Positions 45,674-59,378 of a DNA stretch of 64,000 bases are shown in pieces. The notes beneath the pieces were generated by a model. It did no database searches and was not told the DNA's origin. It was given only the letters and a program-made list of their open reading frames with translations. Source of the DNA: Tigriopus japonicus (Eukaryota; Arthropoda; Copepoda; Harpacticoida; Harpacticidae); the NCBI GenBank assembly GCA_010645155.1, contig CM021318.1, positions 3,215,926 to 3,279,925 of the forward strand, read 5' to 3'. Positions within the stretch are counted from its first letter, which is position 1. Each line of letters opens with the position of its first letter. A program made the position numbers and the translations under genes.

Positions 45674-48600
45674 AAACCTGTCATGGAGACTATCTTGCGA
45701 AACCTCTTAAAAGGTCGATTTTGACCTTTCATGTAGGTGTCGGAGAGTAGGAAATTCCTAGAACTTGTCCTATTTAAGAAACACTTGTCACCAATGCGGT
45801 TCCTTCAAGAGACATTTCGTCGTGACATTTCCATCTCGAAAAGCGAGGAATCTTGTGTACGGACGAAGTAGATCCCAATCAACGAAAACACGAAACTTGT
45901 CAAGGCCAGTCGTGGGATTTGACCTTTTCCATCTCAATCCGTTGATATGAAGCAGAAAATTGGGAACACACCCAGTCATCAGTCTTGTGGTAATTGCATG
46001 GATCCCAACCATGCTTAAAATGCAGGTTCTTTCGACGTAATTTACTTGTAACAAGAAGCCGGCTATTGGTTATCCATAGTCGCCAGAATATCCCCGTGGA
46101 TGATTTGAATATCACTTTGAAGTGGCAAGTGACGGACGGCCTGTCTGCTATAATGGGGCCAGAAATGTTGGCACACAAGACGACAGCCATGAATCTTTAA
46201 CATTGTGTGCCTCCTCTGCGTAGATCCGTTTCATCCATTGTAGGTACAAGTTAATGTTGTCGTTGTACTTGTCGACGACAAAGCTTGACAAGCTAGCATG
46301 CTCTCATTTGTTTAAAATCCAAGTCAAGTGCCAGCGGATCGTGTTTGGGTGATGAGTCTCCATTGACTTGGCACTGAATTGGGAGCCAAAAAGGTGCATC
46401 ACATCCACTTCTAATGCACATATTTGAACACTTGGATCCTAACTGCAAGCCGAGAACTTGCCCGAGCCTTCACAAACGCTTTAGCATTGACGACATGAAA
46501 AGGAAAAAAATGAGGCCGTCAGGTTCTGAACCACATTTGAACACGCCTTGTTATCCAGTTTAAAATACGCGTGAAAAGAACCTTTAGGAAAGGTTGAACA
46601 CTGGTTGACGCGAGCTTCCGCTTTTTCTTAGTAATGTTAATGTTACTTGCCTAGATTTACTCTTTTAAATGGGTCAACTGCAGGTTATGAAATATGCAAT
46701 GGTATTGAGTGTTTATGAAATATTGCTCTGAAAGCCTCATAACCTTTGAAAAAGACAAAAAAAGCATCCAATAGTCAGCAAAGAAAACGTCTCTTTTTTG
46801 ACAGGTTGCTTGGATACCTCCTCAAAGACTCTCTGAGATCAGAACCAAACACAAAACCCCACCTTGCTTGTTCTGAACAAGAATAGATTCATGGATGGGT
46901 AGTGTCAATGGCTCATTGAAGTGGCTCTTTAGAATGTTTTCACTTGAGTTATAATCCCACATTGCTCTGAAAAGACTCATTGATCACCTTTAGACCGTGA
47001 CTGACCTCTTTGACAGGCCTTCCCAAAGTAGGCAGTTCCCTTCATTCTTTCTCTCGCCTTCGCTCTCACTATCTTTCCTGTTTGTGTTGGCCCCAATTTG
47101 AGAAATGGTGTGCCTTGTTTGGGCAATGCCAAACCATTATTCTGAAGAGGCCATTGTCCTCACAGATGGCAAAAGATGCATATCCAGGAGGCACAACAAG
47201 GTTTGGAGAAGTGTGAAGTGAGACGAAGTACAAGCTGTTGTTCCATGTTAACTCCAGAAACAACCATGGTATGGCTAGAAACGTGATCCACTCTGTTCCA
47301 CTTGTGGTCACTGGTCACCTGATGGACTGACCACCACTTTCTGGGCATGAGCAGAACAAAAACGAACTTTGTCACAAATGGAGATAAAAGAAAAAGTTCA
47401 TTGTGTGTTGATCAAACCAATTGGGCGCATTAGATGAAGGGGAGTAGACATTAGAGGATCGCCTTCAGATTCTTTGTATACCTCCTGGACAAAGTTTAAC
47501 TTCTTTGATTGTCTCCAATTTGTTTACTCTTGAGGGCTATGTTGCAGGTGATTCATTATAAAGTTCCGTCACAGTATCCATCTGTGCTTAAGTGTCTCTG
47601 ACTAGATTGCGCAAAGGTAAAATATTGAACTTGATCACGGTGCCCTGAATCCAGCAAACAGGCCATCCATCAAAGTAAAAATAAATAAGAGCATAATGCA
47701 AGTTTCAAAAGTGACTTCAAGAACATGAATTTCCAGTTTGGTTGACTACTTTTTGTAAAGGAATCTACTTACTCAGTTTCCTTCCAATCGTCGCTTTATC
47801 TTGCAAGTTTTCGCCAGATGAGAGTGTTTTTCCTCTGAAAAGTTCGCCAAAAGTTTGGCCCTCAGTTTACAACCTTGAGTGGTCAACCTTTAACGCACCA
47901 CCTTGGAAAGGTTCCAAACCCCACACAGAGATCCCCTATCGAATAGTTTAAGGAATTAAATACACCTCCCTTCCTTTCCAAGATTAAATGTAGAATAGTG
48001 CACCATTTATTTTGGGGTCCATCTGAATAACTTTCACGGAACAAAACGGCGTCATCCGACTCTTGTAGTCCACCTCGTGGAGCATCGTCATTTAAGACGC
48101 ATACTCGAAACACGGGAATGAGAAAAAATGTCGGGAGACAGTTTTATGGGCACCACGACACAAATCCTCCCAAGGAACTAAACAAACCGAGTGGAACACG
48201 GAAACACAAACGCAGAAGTAATCTTCAGATAGCCTTCTTTATGTTTGTAAAGAAGACCAACCAAATTTTCCATTTCCTTAAGTTTGGCATCAAGGTAACT
48301 GAAAACATTGTTCGAATATCAAACTTGTTTTGGTAAGTTATTTGTAATCCTTGTTAAATGTTCTTGAAAAGACAAAATCGAAGAAACGTTTGTAGAATTT
48401 ACACCTTTAAAAGTCTTCCATGTTGAAATGTATGTTTACCTTGATCCAAACAACATATTGCCAGAATTTGATCGTGAACTTAAAGGATATTGGCAATTTT
48501 ACGAAACAAAATCATGGACATATCCCACTCAAATTTAAAGATTTGGGATGAATTAATCCCAAAATCAAATTGTAGGCCATAGAGGAACCCCCTTTTCAGT

Positions 48601-49424
48601 CAAAGTTAGCCTTGGTAGTATTCGAACCACCGCAAGTGGGTGATAAAATACATCAAAAGTTCAAATGTTTCAGTACTAGGAACACTTTCATAACAGATTT
48701 TCCCTTAATGAACCCTCTGTGATTTTTCTTTTCGGCGTTAAATGAGGTAAATAAGCATTCTTACAAAATGTTTAGCCTTGATAATCTGCCTCGGGTTGCT
48801 TGAACGTACCGCCTGGTCAACTATCAGGGCCAGATATTTACTATGTATGTTAGTACATTGAGCTATTTTCGCTTGAACAAAAGGGCTATAACTTCTTTTC
48901 TTTCCAATCATAGAAAAGATTGAGGTGATTTGTTGATTCTACTTTAGCGAAGTTGTAAAAAACTGAGATGTATCCTCACGATTGGTATCAATCGCATTTA
49001 CTTCTAATGCACCCAGTTATTGGCAACACTGATCTCAAAGAAGGGAGCCGAACCAATCAATGGCCAATCATGTGGAGTACAATAAGGGAATGAGAACTTG
49101 CTGAGACAACATAAAAGGTTTGCAAGATACTTCTCAAGAAAATGGCCCCTTCACTCTAGCCTTCTAGTTGGAAGACTTTCTGAAGTTCGTGCTTCTCTTT
49201 CTTGTATTGCTCCGTTTTTTTGTGCTGCTCTGGATTGTCGTGTTCATGACCATTTTAGAGCTGAAAATTCAATGTAACTTCTCAACACAACAATTCCGAT
49301 TCTGATTTTCATTCCTTTAGTAGAGGATAAAGCTGAAATAGTTTTCTTCATTCGCATAATTCACTTCTTATTGTCAGATCACTTTAAAGGACTTGCAAAA
49401 TTTGGTCACTCTGTTCCGTCTGAA

Positions 49425-49868
49425 CCATAGAGATCTATAGAGAGGCGATTGTCGTCATTTTGTCTGCCTTGTTTCTAGCTGATACTGGCCAAAGTTGCCC
49501 ATAAGTTGCGTGAAAAGGCAAAGATTTCCGAAGAATATCGTGACATACTTGCCCAAACAAGGGGAAGATCATAGTACAAATGAAAGCGCGCAAAACGTAT
49601 TTTCAATGCCAAATCCTATAATTGCGTGAACTAATGCCTGTGAATCAAATTATCATCTTCATTGAGCACATTAGTATAATTTGGGAGAAGCAAACCTTAA
49701 GCAGGAGGCCACATGCCGGAAACTATAAGTTTTTCAATAATTTCCCTCTATGAATACTTTTGTTTGGGCAAGTTTCAACTAGTCACTGATGATAAACGGC
49801 CCTTGCTGCCCACAATGCCATTTCATGACCGGCCTGCTCTAGTATCTCCACTCTATAGACCTCTATGG
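49425..49868. mobile_element. MITE family B, copy 2 (about 444 bp)
   Basis: It begins CCATAGAGATCTATAGAGAGG and ends CCACTCTATAGACCTCTATGG, an imperfect inverted repeat. Inner matches to 1868-2154 include ATTTTGTCTGCCTTGTTT and the TTTGGGCAAGTTTCAACTA region. It carries about 150 bp in the middle that copy 1 lacks. Confidence 0.75.
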
Positions 49869-51767
49869 TCAGAACAAGTAACGATTTAACAAAAATAATG
49901 AGACCCCCAATAGAGTGTTTTTGTTGATTTGTGTTTATCAACCATCAAAAGAAGACAGGCATTTACTAGCGTACAATAAAATGATCAAAAAGGTGTGGAT
50001 TTTGTACCAAGTGTGACATTATGAGGAAATTGTAAATTTATTCTAACAAATTCACTGAAAGGTGAATATATCAGAATTTATGAACACAAAAAGCGCTGAA
50101 AAATTATGCATTTCAAAATCCTTCTGAATGTTTCGGCATTGTTAACGCCATTATGCAGTTATCGGAAGTCAAGAAAAGTTAGGGCCAAATTTGTGATCCT
50201 TTAAACAGAGCTCTTATCGATGGACAGGATTTATTTTCCGACTACAGTCAATTTCCCTTGGGAAATTACAACGCCTCTCCCACCGACAATCCAAGGGTCT
50301 TCAAAACAGTGATGTTGTCAATTGTCGCTTCTAATGCAGTTGATTCATATAATACTTTCCAATCTCTCACATTCATACAACAACGCTTGTTTACAAGCAA
50401 ATGTGTTTTTCTCCAAGCGAACATGTCATCTAAAGTTTGTAGATTCTCGTTTGGCAGGAAAAGTGTATAAAGGCCTTGACTGTTTTTGGACTAAGGTGAC
50501 AAAATTTGGTTCATTTGAGAGGAGAGAAAAATCCTTCTTTGATGGAGTTCAGGGACATTAATATCTTTCTGCCCCTGGAATCAGGGATTTGGTAAGGCAA
50601 ATTAGAACAATTTCTGGATGAAAGTTGTGCTAACCTTTCATGATGCTTGTCCACGCATTTTTTCTCAACACACCGGTATTGAAAAGTTAACTGATGTTTG
50701 ATATGTTCACAAGTGCGACTGTTTTTAAGTTAAAGAGCAGGCGGATACCAAAAGGTTAAAAAATCAAGTTAAAAATACTGAATGAAACAAAGATGTTTCA
50801 TGATGTCAGATATCATCAATTGACATTGATGAGCGATTTGTTTGTTCTGCATAAATGAAGTTTTAAAAAACTTATTTACCCAATAAAGACGTTTCCTCCC
50901 CATAAATGTACTTTTTAATACTTGATATTCAAATTGAACCGAGTTAAGTGAACTGAACACAATTTTAAAGTGATATTTTGTGAACTGCAGCCAGTCCTTT
51001 TCACCCATTGCACAGAGATCCTAGAGAGGACAAACTCATTACAAGCAGATAACTTTCAGTTGTTGATGTTGTACCCAAACATCTACAGCGTGACTAAGTG
51101 GCTCTGTGCTAAGGGTGTCAGATTTCAAAAGAGGGCTTGTTTCTCAGAGCCAACTTAAATCAAAACCTAACACACTTAAATTTTTCAGGACATTTGTATA
51201 TATTCATGTGGGAACCTTCACTCTTATTAGTTTGATGGAAAGGGTCCCCCAAAAAGCATGTGAAGATAACAAGCAAAAGAAAAATGCCATGTTTTTTTCA
51301 CTTTGCTTTCATTTGATGATTATGTATAATCAATATTTCTACATACTTAGTCATGCAGCTTATGCACAACATCAAATGAAAATTGGTCAGCCCAAGACAT
51401 AAATGATCCTATCTAATCATTTCTATGCAAGTGTCAAGTGAGGGTGATGGCAACGTTTGAAAGAGGTGTAAATAAGAAATGGTGGGCGAATTTCCTGTTT
51501 CCTGTGAGCACAGGCGTACCTTATTTCCTGATTCTGCCTTAATCTTAATAGAAATCGTGGTCGTCGCCATCTTGTCAACCCAATTTTCAGGAAATCCCAA
51601 CCAATCTCAGCTCATTTCCTCGTTCTTCAGTAGATCCATGGAACAGTTCCACCTGAGTGCTTACTTATTTATTTTGATTTGAGGAACTGCACCCTGGATA
51701 GAGAGAGGCCTTTTCGGTTGTTTGGTACTGTACGTTGGTTAGTTGGCCTCATTCTGCCTTTCTTTCC

Positions 51768-52466
51768 CTACAATCTGAGGCCTACCAAACAGACCAAAGC
51801 AAAGACCATATTATTTTTTCCCACCAAATGATACTTCTTGTCCTTGGTCTTGGCTTTGGCTTTGACTTGAGACGCTTCGTGTGCATTAATGGGACAAGAA
51901 ATTGTCCTGACAGAATGCACTGACAAAGAAACCTCTTCCTTCGTTGTCGAATCCCATAAATATTGATGATTTATGAAACGAACCACCTTCGTTTCCACTT
52001 CCAATCTATTGCGACGATCCTTGCTTGATCCGTTCCCATAACTGACATAGGCTCCACATTTCTTGGTAATCCACATTTTTTGGCAGTGTCCTAGTCTTCC
52101 ATGGAAATGTGAGTCCCTCTTCGATTGGACGACAAACAGTGTGAGGGTCCCTTTTAGGAGTACCCGATATGATTCAATTAATATAATGATGTTTAGAGGA
52201 GCATCCATGATGAACGAGCCGGATAACCGAGAAATGGGATCGTTTTGGAGATGACCATATTGTTGATCTTGGAAACGGGCACACACATTCTCTCTCCCAC
52301 TCACGTAGCCAGGCGTTATTGATGAAGATGAATGAGGGTCAATGGGTTCAGAGAGAGCTAACCTGTGATAGAGCCATTGCAATGTACGTATGTTGGGGTT
52401 CTTGATCGAGATCCAAGATCCAGCAGGAATTTGCCTTCCCACCAATCCAAGACAGATTGGTTCCAA
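51768..52466 (-). other. Uncharacterised 232-codon open frame (weak)
   Basis: It is the longest frame in the window outside the recognised genes and the GC-rich tract. It starts MEPICLGLVGRQIPAGS and has a central part with KKCGAYVSYGNGSSKDRRNR and a Lys-rich stretch (KAKAKTKDKK) before a short hydrophobic end. No domain is recognised, and shorter frames overlap on the plus strand. It lies in the channel intron on the opposite strand. It could be a nested gene, a transposon relic or chance. Confidence 0.25.
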
Positions 52467-54742
52467 TTAGGAGCAAACTTGGAAAACAGTTCCCAAAGGA
52501 AATTGCTCACTGCTTCGGCGAGCTGATCATGTCTAGATCTGTTTCAAACATGACTTTGGACCCGTCTCCAGGATCCCTTAGATACCTGGGGTTGTGGGAC
52601 CCTAGAGAATTCGGGGTGCAGTGACGATAAAATGTGATCGCAGGAGACAAATGGTGGATCTGGAAGTGAGAAACAAAGAACCAGAGATCTGTTCCCTACA
52701 ATATTTGGAACCGATTTCAGTGTCTTCAATCACGGAGGAAGAGACCAGATTTATGATCCAACGTGGTGTAACAAATGATCCAACAAAAAGAATTCGAACA
52801 CAGTTATTGAATTCAGATAAAAAGTAGAAACATTTCGTAACTGAATTGACAGGCGGGAAGAAATATGTTCCAAAGCAAAAACTCTTCTCCATATCCATAC
52901 TCTGTTTGCTTCAACGAACGCTTCAATAGAATGGAAACAGAAAGAGAGACCACCTTTTAAAGGCTCTGATTGAACACAAATCAAGTGGGCCTTTTAGCAA
53001 TCACATCCAAAGGACAAGCAGCCTTCTTTTCTCATGGGAAAGGGGGATTCCTCATGATTGATGGTCACTAGTGACCAAGAAAGAATGGACCGTGTTCCCA
53101 TTGTTTTTTGTTCCTGGACACCACCCCACATATTCTCTCAGACAAATTATCCGATGGGATCAATTTGAACCGATGTGTCTCTGTTTCCAACTGGAGCAAA
53201 TGTACATTAGAAACTCTACCTTATGAAGATTGTTCCAATTTCCATTCCATTCTTTGGAACTACATCCATGAACGGAAACTGAAAAGATGGACTGATGGGC
53301 ATTAGATATTTAAAGATATACACTTTTTTTGATCGGAGAAGCAATAAATTTCCAGTCTAAGGACTGTCAAGAACCAACCGTGGTCCAATATGGTATATAC
53401 CATACACACTTCCAAGGCCTTGGAACAATGTATTTGCACGATTTATATGGTTTCGAATACTTTTCTTCGATTCCGTTCTCCACACCCATTCAAGTATGTG
53501 CTCTCGCAAAAAATCGATCACTCGCTTTTAATTCGATCTTCGACCTTGAGAAGGTTGAAGGCTCTTTGGATGGACATTTTTGCGATGAGTATGGAGAAGG
53601 TCCAATTCCCAATTCGATTTTCTGAGACATGAGGCATCCTGCGGTCATGAAGAAATGGCAGCCTTAGTGGGGACTCTTCTGAGTCAAAGCACATCATCAA
53701 CCTTCACGAAAGCAGTATTGTTGATGTGGTGTCCTTGAAGGTCCTTCAGGAAGAGTCGCCAAAGGCTCAAAGGCCAATGTAAGGAAAGCGAACAAGAAAT
53801 GTGGTGGGAAAGTTGGAGCGATCGGTAAATTGGTAATGAATAAGAAGTGTTGGAATGGACAAGCCAATTTATTACTTAAAATAAAGCAGGAATATGGGTC
53901 AAAATGGGCCTAGGCAATGGCAATCTTCCTTATAAGGCAAAAGTGAAAATATTAGAACCTGGAGAACATATGCTATAATTACAGTAATTCATGAGAGAGT
54001 CCTCCCGATAAAACTCTTGTTCGACTTTATTGGGAATTGTTTGTTAGGTTGATTGATTGATTGAAGGCCACAAAAACTTTCCTTGTTAATTTTGCCTTTG
54101 ATTATTTCCTCCGTTGGATTATAAGACTTGGTAATTATAGTACGAACTATGAATGGACCAATCACTTCTTTTTGCTTCAATTGTGGCCTACAAGAATCAA
54201 AGCTATCAAGTCCTAAAAAGTATATATATTTCCATTGAACGAAAACGGTATTTGCCCTTTCAAAAATAATAGACTCGATTTGACTTTTACCAAATCAATT
54301 GACTCGATTGTTATATAACGTCAGAAATTTTGTATCGAATTCATATCTTAACAGGAAAACCAGGGTTTCCTGAAAATTGGAATCTATTGGAAGTTGATTA
54401 ATTGGTTGATTCCGTTATGTCAGACGGATTAATCGAACAAAATAAAAAAATGGTTTTTTAATCGTGTTCTTTCTTATCAATTTACAAAATTCTCCCCAAA
54501 AAGCTTGATATTGAAGGTTACAAAGGTACCAAATCTAAATGGTCCAAATGTACCAATTTTAATATGCATTCTTGTGCAAGCAACTTAGTGGTATCTTAAA
54601 TTCAATGACTCATGATGGGAAATCTTTCTTGAACCTTTTAACATGAAATATTAGAGAATGGAAATCATTTATGCTTTTGATCCTACAATTTTGTCAATCT
54701 TCTCTAGCACTTCGTTCAAAGACAGTTTCAATGACCTCTTAG

Positions 54743-55020
54743 TAATGATGGACCGAAAGGGCTCATAACCGAAACCGAAAGTTTCGGCCGAAAGAGGGCT
54801 TAACCAAAACCGAAACCGAAAGCAGCTGATTACAAAATTGTTCAAATGCAAAATCTGCCTTAAAAATTAGAATGCTCATGTGTGCGCTGTTGGGTAGTCG
54901 CAAATTTTGAAAAATCGGAAAACTTAAATTTCAGAGGTTTTTGGACCATTTTTTTTTTTTTTGATTTTGTTGCCAAACTCCATTTTACATAGTGCTTGCC
55001 TGCTTTCGGTTTTGTTTTGG
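54743..55020. mobile_element. hAT MITE family F, copy 2 (right end missing)
   Basis: The left end TAATGATGGACCGAAAGGGC and the GTTTCGGCCGAAAGAGGGCTT segment match copy 3. The right side fades after CTGCTTTCGGTTTTG, without the terminal CATCACTA. Confidence 0.8.
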
Positions 55021-56007
55021 AGAAATTTTTACTTTGAAGAAGATGCGTAACGTTTTTCCCAAAGAGTGGCATTACGAATAACAATCTGGCAACTTTGTTT
55101 TAATTTGACCAAATTAGGCACTGATCAGGGCGTTTTAGCCGACCTTTTTTTGCAGGGTTCACTGAATCAATCCTAATGAAAAACATAATTCTTTTTGTTA
55201 GCTCCAGAAATTTAGAGCTTCTTGTATGATCCCATTTTAAAACAAATATCAACGAACACGAATAACAATCTGGTAACTATGTGCCAATCTAAACACAGGC
55301 AATAGTGACATTTTCCAGGGTTCATAATAATTTTTCGGTCTGACTTATCCCTTAATTATTGATATTTGTTGTTACATAATAGCTCTTTACTTGAAACCAA
55401 TTGGTACTATTGTTGCCTCTTATTACCCAATTCATTTGTGGACCAAGTAAATCAAGGGGAAACTTTTTATTAGCTCTCAGGTGCGAAAGTTTGACAGAAG
55501 TGCTTTTTACCCGTGTTTGATCAAATCAAACTTGTGCGTGCATGAAACCCTAATTGAGTACCGAGATCTCAAAGCTTCGTATTGGAAATGGGATTTTTGT
55601 TCCCCGAACACTTTTGGTCTCTTAAAAGTACACGAGTTGTTGTGGCCCTCAGCTTCAATATGCATATTGGCACCTGAATGGATGAGAGGATCGCGTGTTC
55701 TCGACAAATCCATTGAAGGAAGCTCTTCGTCCCATCTACGTACGTACGTAGGTGCTGTGGAATCCATTTTGTTCCTCCTATCATGTCTACCTCATGATCG
55801 AAGAGACCATCATCAAGACATCATCTGGCATCAAAGGGAGGAGCTCCCTTTGGCTTTTAACGAATTGGTCACAAAAAGACATAAATCATCCATTTTCCTT
55901 TATCTTGAACTTGAATGCATACATACTGTAGAATGAATCAAAAAAGGTTGGAGAGGCTTAGATCGGCAAAAGATGGATCTAATGTTCTACTTATGGTTCG
56001 TTTACAC

Positions 56008-56366
56008 TAGTGATGGACCGAAAAGGCTCACAACCGAAACCGAAAGTTTCGGCCGAAAGAGGGCTTAACCGAAACCGAAACCGAAAGCTGCTGACTTCAA
56101 AATTGTATAAATTCGAAATTCACCTTAAAAGATTAAATTACTCATGTGTTCGATATTGGGTGCTTGCAAATTTTAAAAAATCGGAATACTTCGATTTTTC
56201 CAGAATATTCCAGAAAACTCCGAAATTCCAAAGGTTTCCGGACCAAAACAATTTCGATTTTGTTGTCAAAATCCATCTTTTTATAGTGCATCTCTGCTTC
56301 GGTTTCGGTAGGCGTAACCGAAACCGAACCGAAATTTTGGCCGAAAGTGCTTTCGGTCTATCACTA
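56008..56366. mobile_element. hAT MITE family F, copy 3 (359 bp)
   Basis: Ends TAGTGATGGACCGAAA and TTTCGGTCTATCACTA. The flanks GTTTACAC (56000-56007) and GTTAACAC (56367-56374) form an 8-bp target duplication with one change. Non-coding; a 133-codon frame through it is an artefact of the GAAACC repeats. Confidence 0.9.
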
Positions 56367-59140
56367 GTTAACACTCACAAATTTTTGAACAAAGCTTGTG
56401 ACAAACTTTGACAATATGGATTTCAAAAACTAGGAAGCATTGGAACACCTATTTGTAACACAAATAACAAGTAATTACTAGCGGGACAAAAAGAAATCCA
56501 AAAAACCTGGCGTTCTTAACATTGTAGGTTTAGAAATTTTACTTTTTTTTGGTAAAGTGAGCTCTAGTACTCCCAGAGGTGCATAGTGGGCATTTCATCA
56601 TATGTTGAATATAAATTTAGGAATAAAGATGTAAATTATTGCATAAACAAAAATTCCAAAACATGAAAAAATTTGAATAAAATGTGAAAATACACATAAA
56701 AAAATCTTAAGAAATAAGATGCATAAAATAAGATCGTACAGAAATGTTAGATGATATTTAGAAGATGGCCAACCTAGAATTTTCCTTTACATTTCTTGAT
56801 AGATCATGAAGAGCTTTGTAAAGCTAGCCTTGGTTAGGTTCAAAATATGCTCAAGTTAATGTTACAAGTATGTTCGAATATTTTTAAAGATTATAAATTT
56901 AGTTGTCGGATTTTCATTTTTTTTCTCGCAGATTAGAAATTGTAGACGGTCGACGCAGCTAACTCTCCTCTACTTCTAGTGTTCAGCTGACCCCAGCTGA
57001 CCTACATCGCAAAACGTCTACTTTCTGCGCTGCAGGAAAAAAACCTTTTTATCCTTGCTATACTTTAAATGATCCAGGCAAAACGTTCGTCAAAAGTTGG
57101 TCAAAACGTTGGTCTGAAAGTTGCTTGTGCGCCATTAGCCAAGGAGGTCCGCAAACTTCTAGTCTCCGGATTTTACGTCATCGGCCACATTCAAATAACT
57201 GGTTGAGAGGCCAAATCAGGCGGATCAAGTCTTGAATAGAAAAGTCAGGGTTGGACAGGATCCTCAGACTCTGCTTGAATTCCAATTAGCTTTGCCGCAA
57301 ATAGTACTTTCCTGCCGTAGACGAAAACCATTTGATCAGAGGGCGTCATACGCAAAGTACAATCATTAGTCGAAAGGAGGCACGCAATATGATGAACCAA
57401 AAAAACTTCATCCTCGAAAATAAATTGCGTTGAATTATTTAGTGAATTTAAGGACTCTGTCTATGTTTTTTTCTTCTTTTTTGCCTCTGTGCATCAAATA
57501 CCCAAAATCTTTTTGAATACAGGAACTTTGATTAAGACTCTTGTTGTCACCAGCGAATCATTTTCCTTCTTTGCTTTGTAGTAAAAGAAAAAAAGTGTCT
57601 CCTGGTCTTACTTTTACACCAGAATTTTGCCTTGTTCGTTTGTTTTAGGGATTCGTTTTAGGGTTTCTAAACCCTGACTGAAACCCAATTATTGCTGACA
57701 CCCCATGTCTCTTATGTAAATAGAACCAAGGCTATTCGAAAATTTCCATCCCCTTCACAAGTGATTTCGTTTTGGGTGCTTAAATGCGCCAAGGACCGAT
57801 ATCTATTATCTCCTTCAAGACTATGACAGCCTACCAAGGCCAAAAAGAAGGTCTAATGTTTACTTTCACTTAAGGGAAATTTTCCGAATTGCAAAATATA
57901 ATTGGACCCCATGGGAGGGCAACACGCTTGTATCAATAACTGCAAATATTAGGAGAAAGGCTCTCCAAACATTGGTGGACTTATCGGATTTCCCCTGTCC
58001 TGTTTCCCATGGGATATGCTATCATTCGGCAGAATCTCGAACCAATCCCGGATAATCAGCCATCAGTAATCCAGACCTAGGTCTGTCTCAAACACTAGAA
58101 TCTTGCTGAAAGAGCCCATATCTTCCTATCTTTGAGGGCTATTCTCGTTGAAGGACTGCCTGCCATTTAAAATGCTAATTTCCATACCATGGGTTGGCCT
58201 AGGAGAGAAGAGGAGACCACTGGCCCGAATCCGGATGTTTTATAGCTTTAAAAGCCATTTACGAATAGCTTGATATCGTGATACACGGACACACACAGAT
58301 TGCTTTAGCACTCTCCCAAATGTGCACGTGTGCCAGGAATCTACAGTTTAACTAAGATTAATTATGGCAAACGACACGAAAGAAACACGCAAATTTTGAA
58401 TCACGGTTTTTTACTTTCCTGGGATTTCTTTCCCGATGGATTGTATCGATTCATTAGGGCGCGCTTGTTAGGGTGACGCTCTTGGCGATGCATAAAAATG
58501 TCTCTTTTTCTGACCTCATTATACAGTGACCTTGTTCTGGCCTCGAATTCCAATTACTGCCCATTCTGTGGCCTTGATCCTATTTTGTCTAGACGATGGC
58601 TCCTCTTGAAGCTACTAAAGGTGCAACCAAACGTTGTGAGGACCATGAATTCTCCACCTTTTTGGGCACTTAGTATGTTTTACAATTACTTGCACTTCTA
58701 AGATTTCAATGACTGTGACTGTTTTATTCTCTGGAAAAGAGAGTAAAGAACATTTTGGTTAAAGGTGACCTTTGGATAATGTTAACAATACAAGTTGATC
58801 TTATCTAAAAGGAACAATCCCCAAATATCAAATTACTGAATAACAAAAAGGCTTTCCAATAGTTACTGTAAAATGACTTGTTTTGTTGGTCTTATTGAGA
58901 TCTAACCTTTTCCTGGAGTAACACCTGTCGAGCTTTGATGTACTATAAATGCCAGAAGCCATTTTTCAAAGACTCTATTGCTTCTAAGAATGCATTTCAA
59001 ATTGACTTTTCTTTGTCATCCACAATGTTGATACATGCTCTCACTGGTGAATCACGCCATCCGTTGACTGAGGTTCCATGTGATTTATAGCTTTGGTTGC
59101 GTCAGCGCGTTACACGACGAGTTTTCTTGTTCACTTGCAG

Positions 59141-59378
59141 GTATGCCGCCATCTTGTTCAAGAAGCAACGTTACGTGTCAAGCCAGCACCGCTTGAACAT
59201 CAAGATCGTTTGCAAAGACAACTTCAAGTACGAGGTCCAGGAACGTGCCGCCACAAGTGCTGTGAGTCTGCAGCAACTGGCCGAGGAATACTGGAGGATC
59301 GACAAGTTCTTCCTTATCTCATTCCCGATCTTGTTCTTCATCTTTAACATCATCTATTGGTTGGCCTTCATTCTCTAA
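59141..59378 (+). CDS. Cys-loop ligand-gated ion channel, last exon (TM3-TM4 loop and TM4)
   Basis: The exon encodes 78 residues after completing the split GAG codon, then TAA. It starts YAAILFKKQRY, the end of TM3 and a basic stop-transfer, continues with a roughly 50-residue cytoplasmic loop (SSQHRLNIKI...EEYWRIDKF) and ends with TM4, FPILFFIFNIIYWLAFIL. The pattern R-I-D-K-F...FP..F..FN..YW is the usual start and core of TM4 in GABA/glycine-type subunits. The loop is short for the family. Acceptor TTCACTTGCAG is strong and phase matches both cassettes. The first AATAAA noticed on this strand is near 60503. Confidence 0.9.

Larger units (their letters stand above)
42006..59140 (+). other. 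Long intron (17.1 kb) between cassette 2 and the TM4 exon
   Basis: Donor GTAAG at 42006, acceptor TTGTTCACTTGCAG ending at 59140. Contents recognised: family A fragment (45560), family B copy (49425), two family F hAT MITEs (54743, 56008) and one 232-codon minus frame (52466-51768), each listed separately. The remaining stretches (about 42.0-45.5, 45.7-49.4, 49.9-51.7, 52.5-54.7 and 56.4-59.1 kb) show only short frames and no further channel exon. An ORF pair at 53329-53632 reads loosely like protein in two frames but matches nothing I know. Confidence 0.75.
32024..59378 (+). other. Cys-loop ligand-gated ion channel locus: two first-exon cassettes and one TM4 exon
   Basis: Cassette 1 (32024-33069) and cassette 2 (41008-42005) end with the same phase-2 donor, ATCGA|GTAAGT and ATTGA|GTAAGT. 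The only matching 3' exon found is 59141-59378 (CACTTGCAG|GTATGCC). Joining either donor to it restores the codon GAG and gives ALIEYAAILFKKQR across the junction. Two cassettes with one shared exon imply alternative promoters and first exons, or a dead first copy. A 3' exon for cassette 1 that diverged beyond recognition cannot be ruled out. Confidence 0.7.

Noticed and set aside
48610..48650. Possible tRNA on the minus strand (GGTTCGAATACT)
   Set aside because: Only a T-arm-like sequence is present. The loop has the wrong size and no acceptor, D or anticodon arm can be folded.
56010..56411. 133-codon plus frame and 78-codon minus frame
   Set aside because: Both lie within the family F hAT MITE and derive from its CCGAAA repeats and AT-rich centre.
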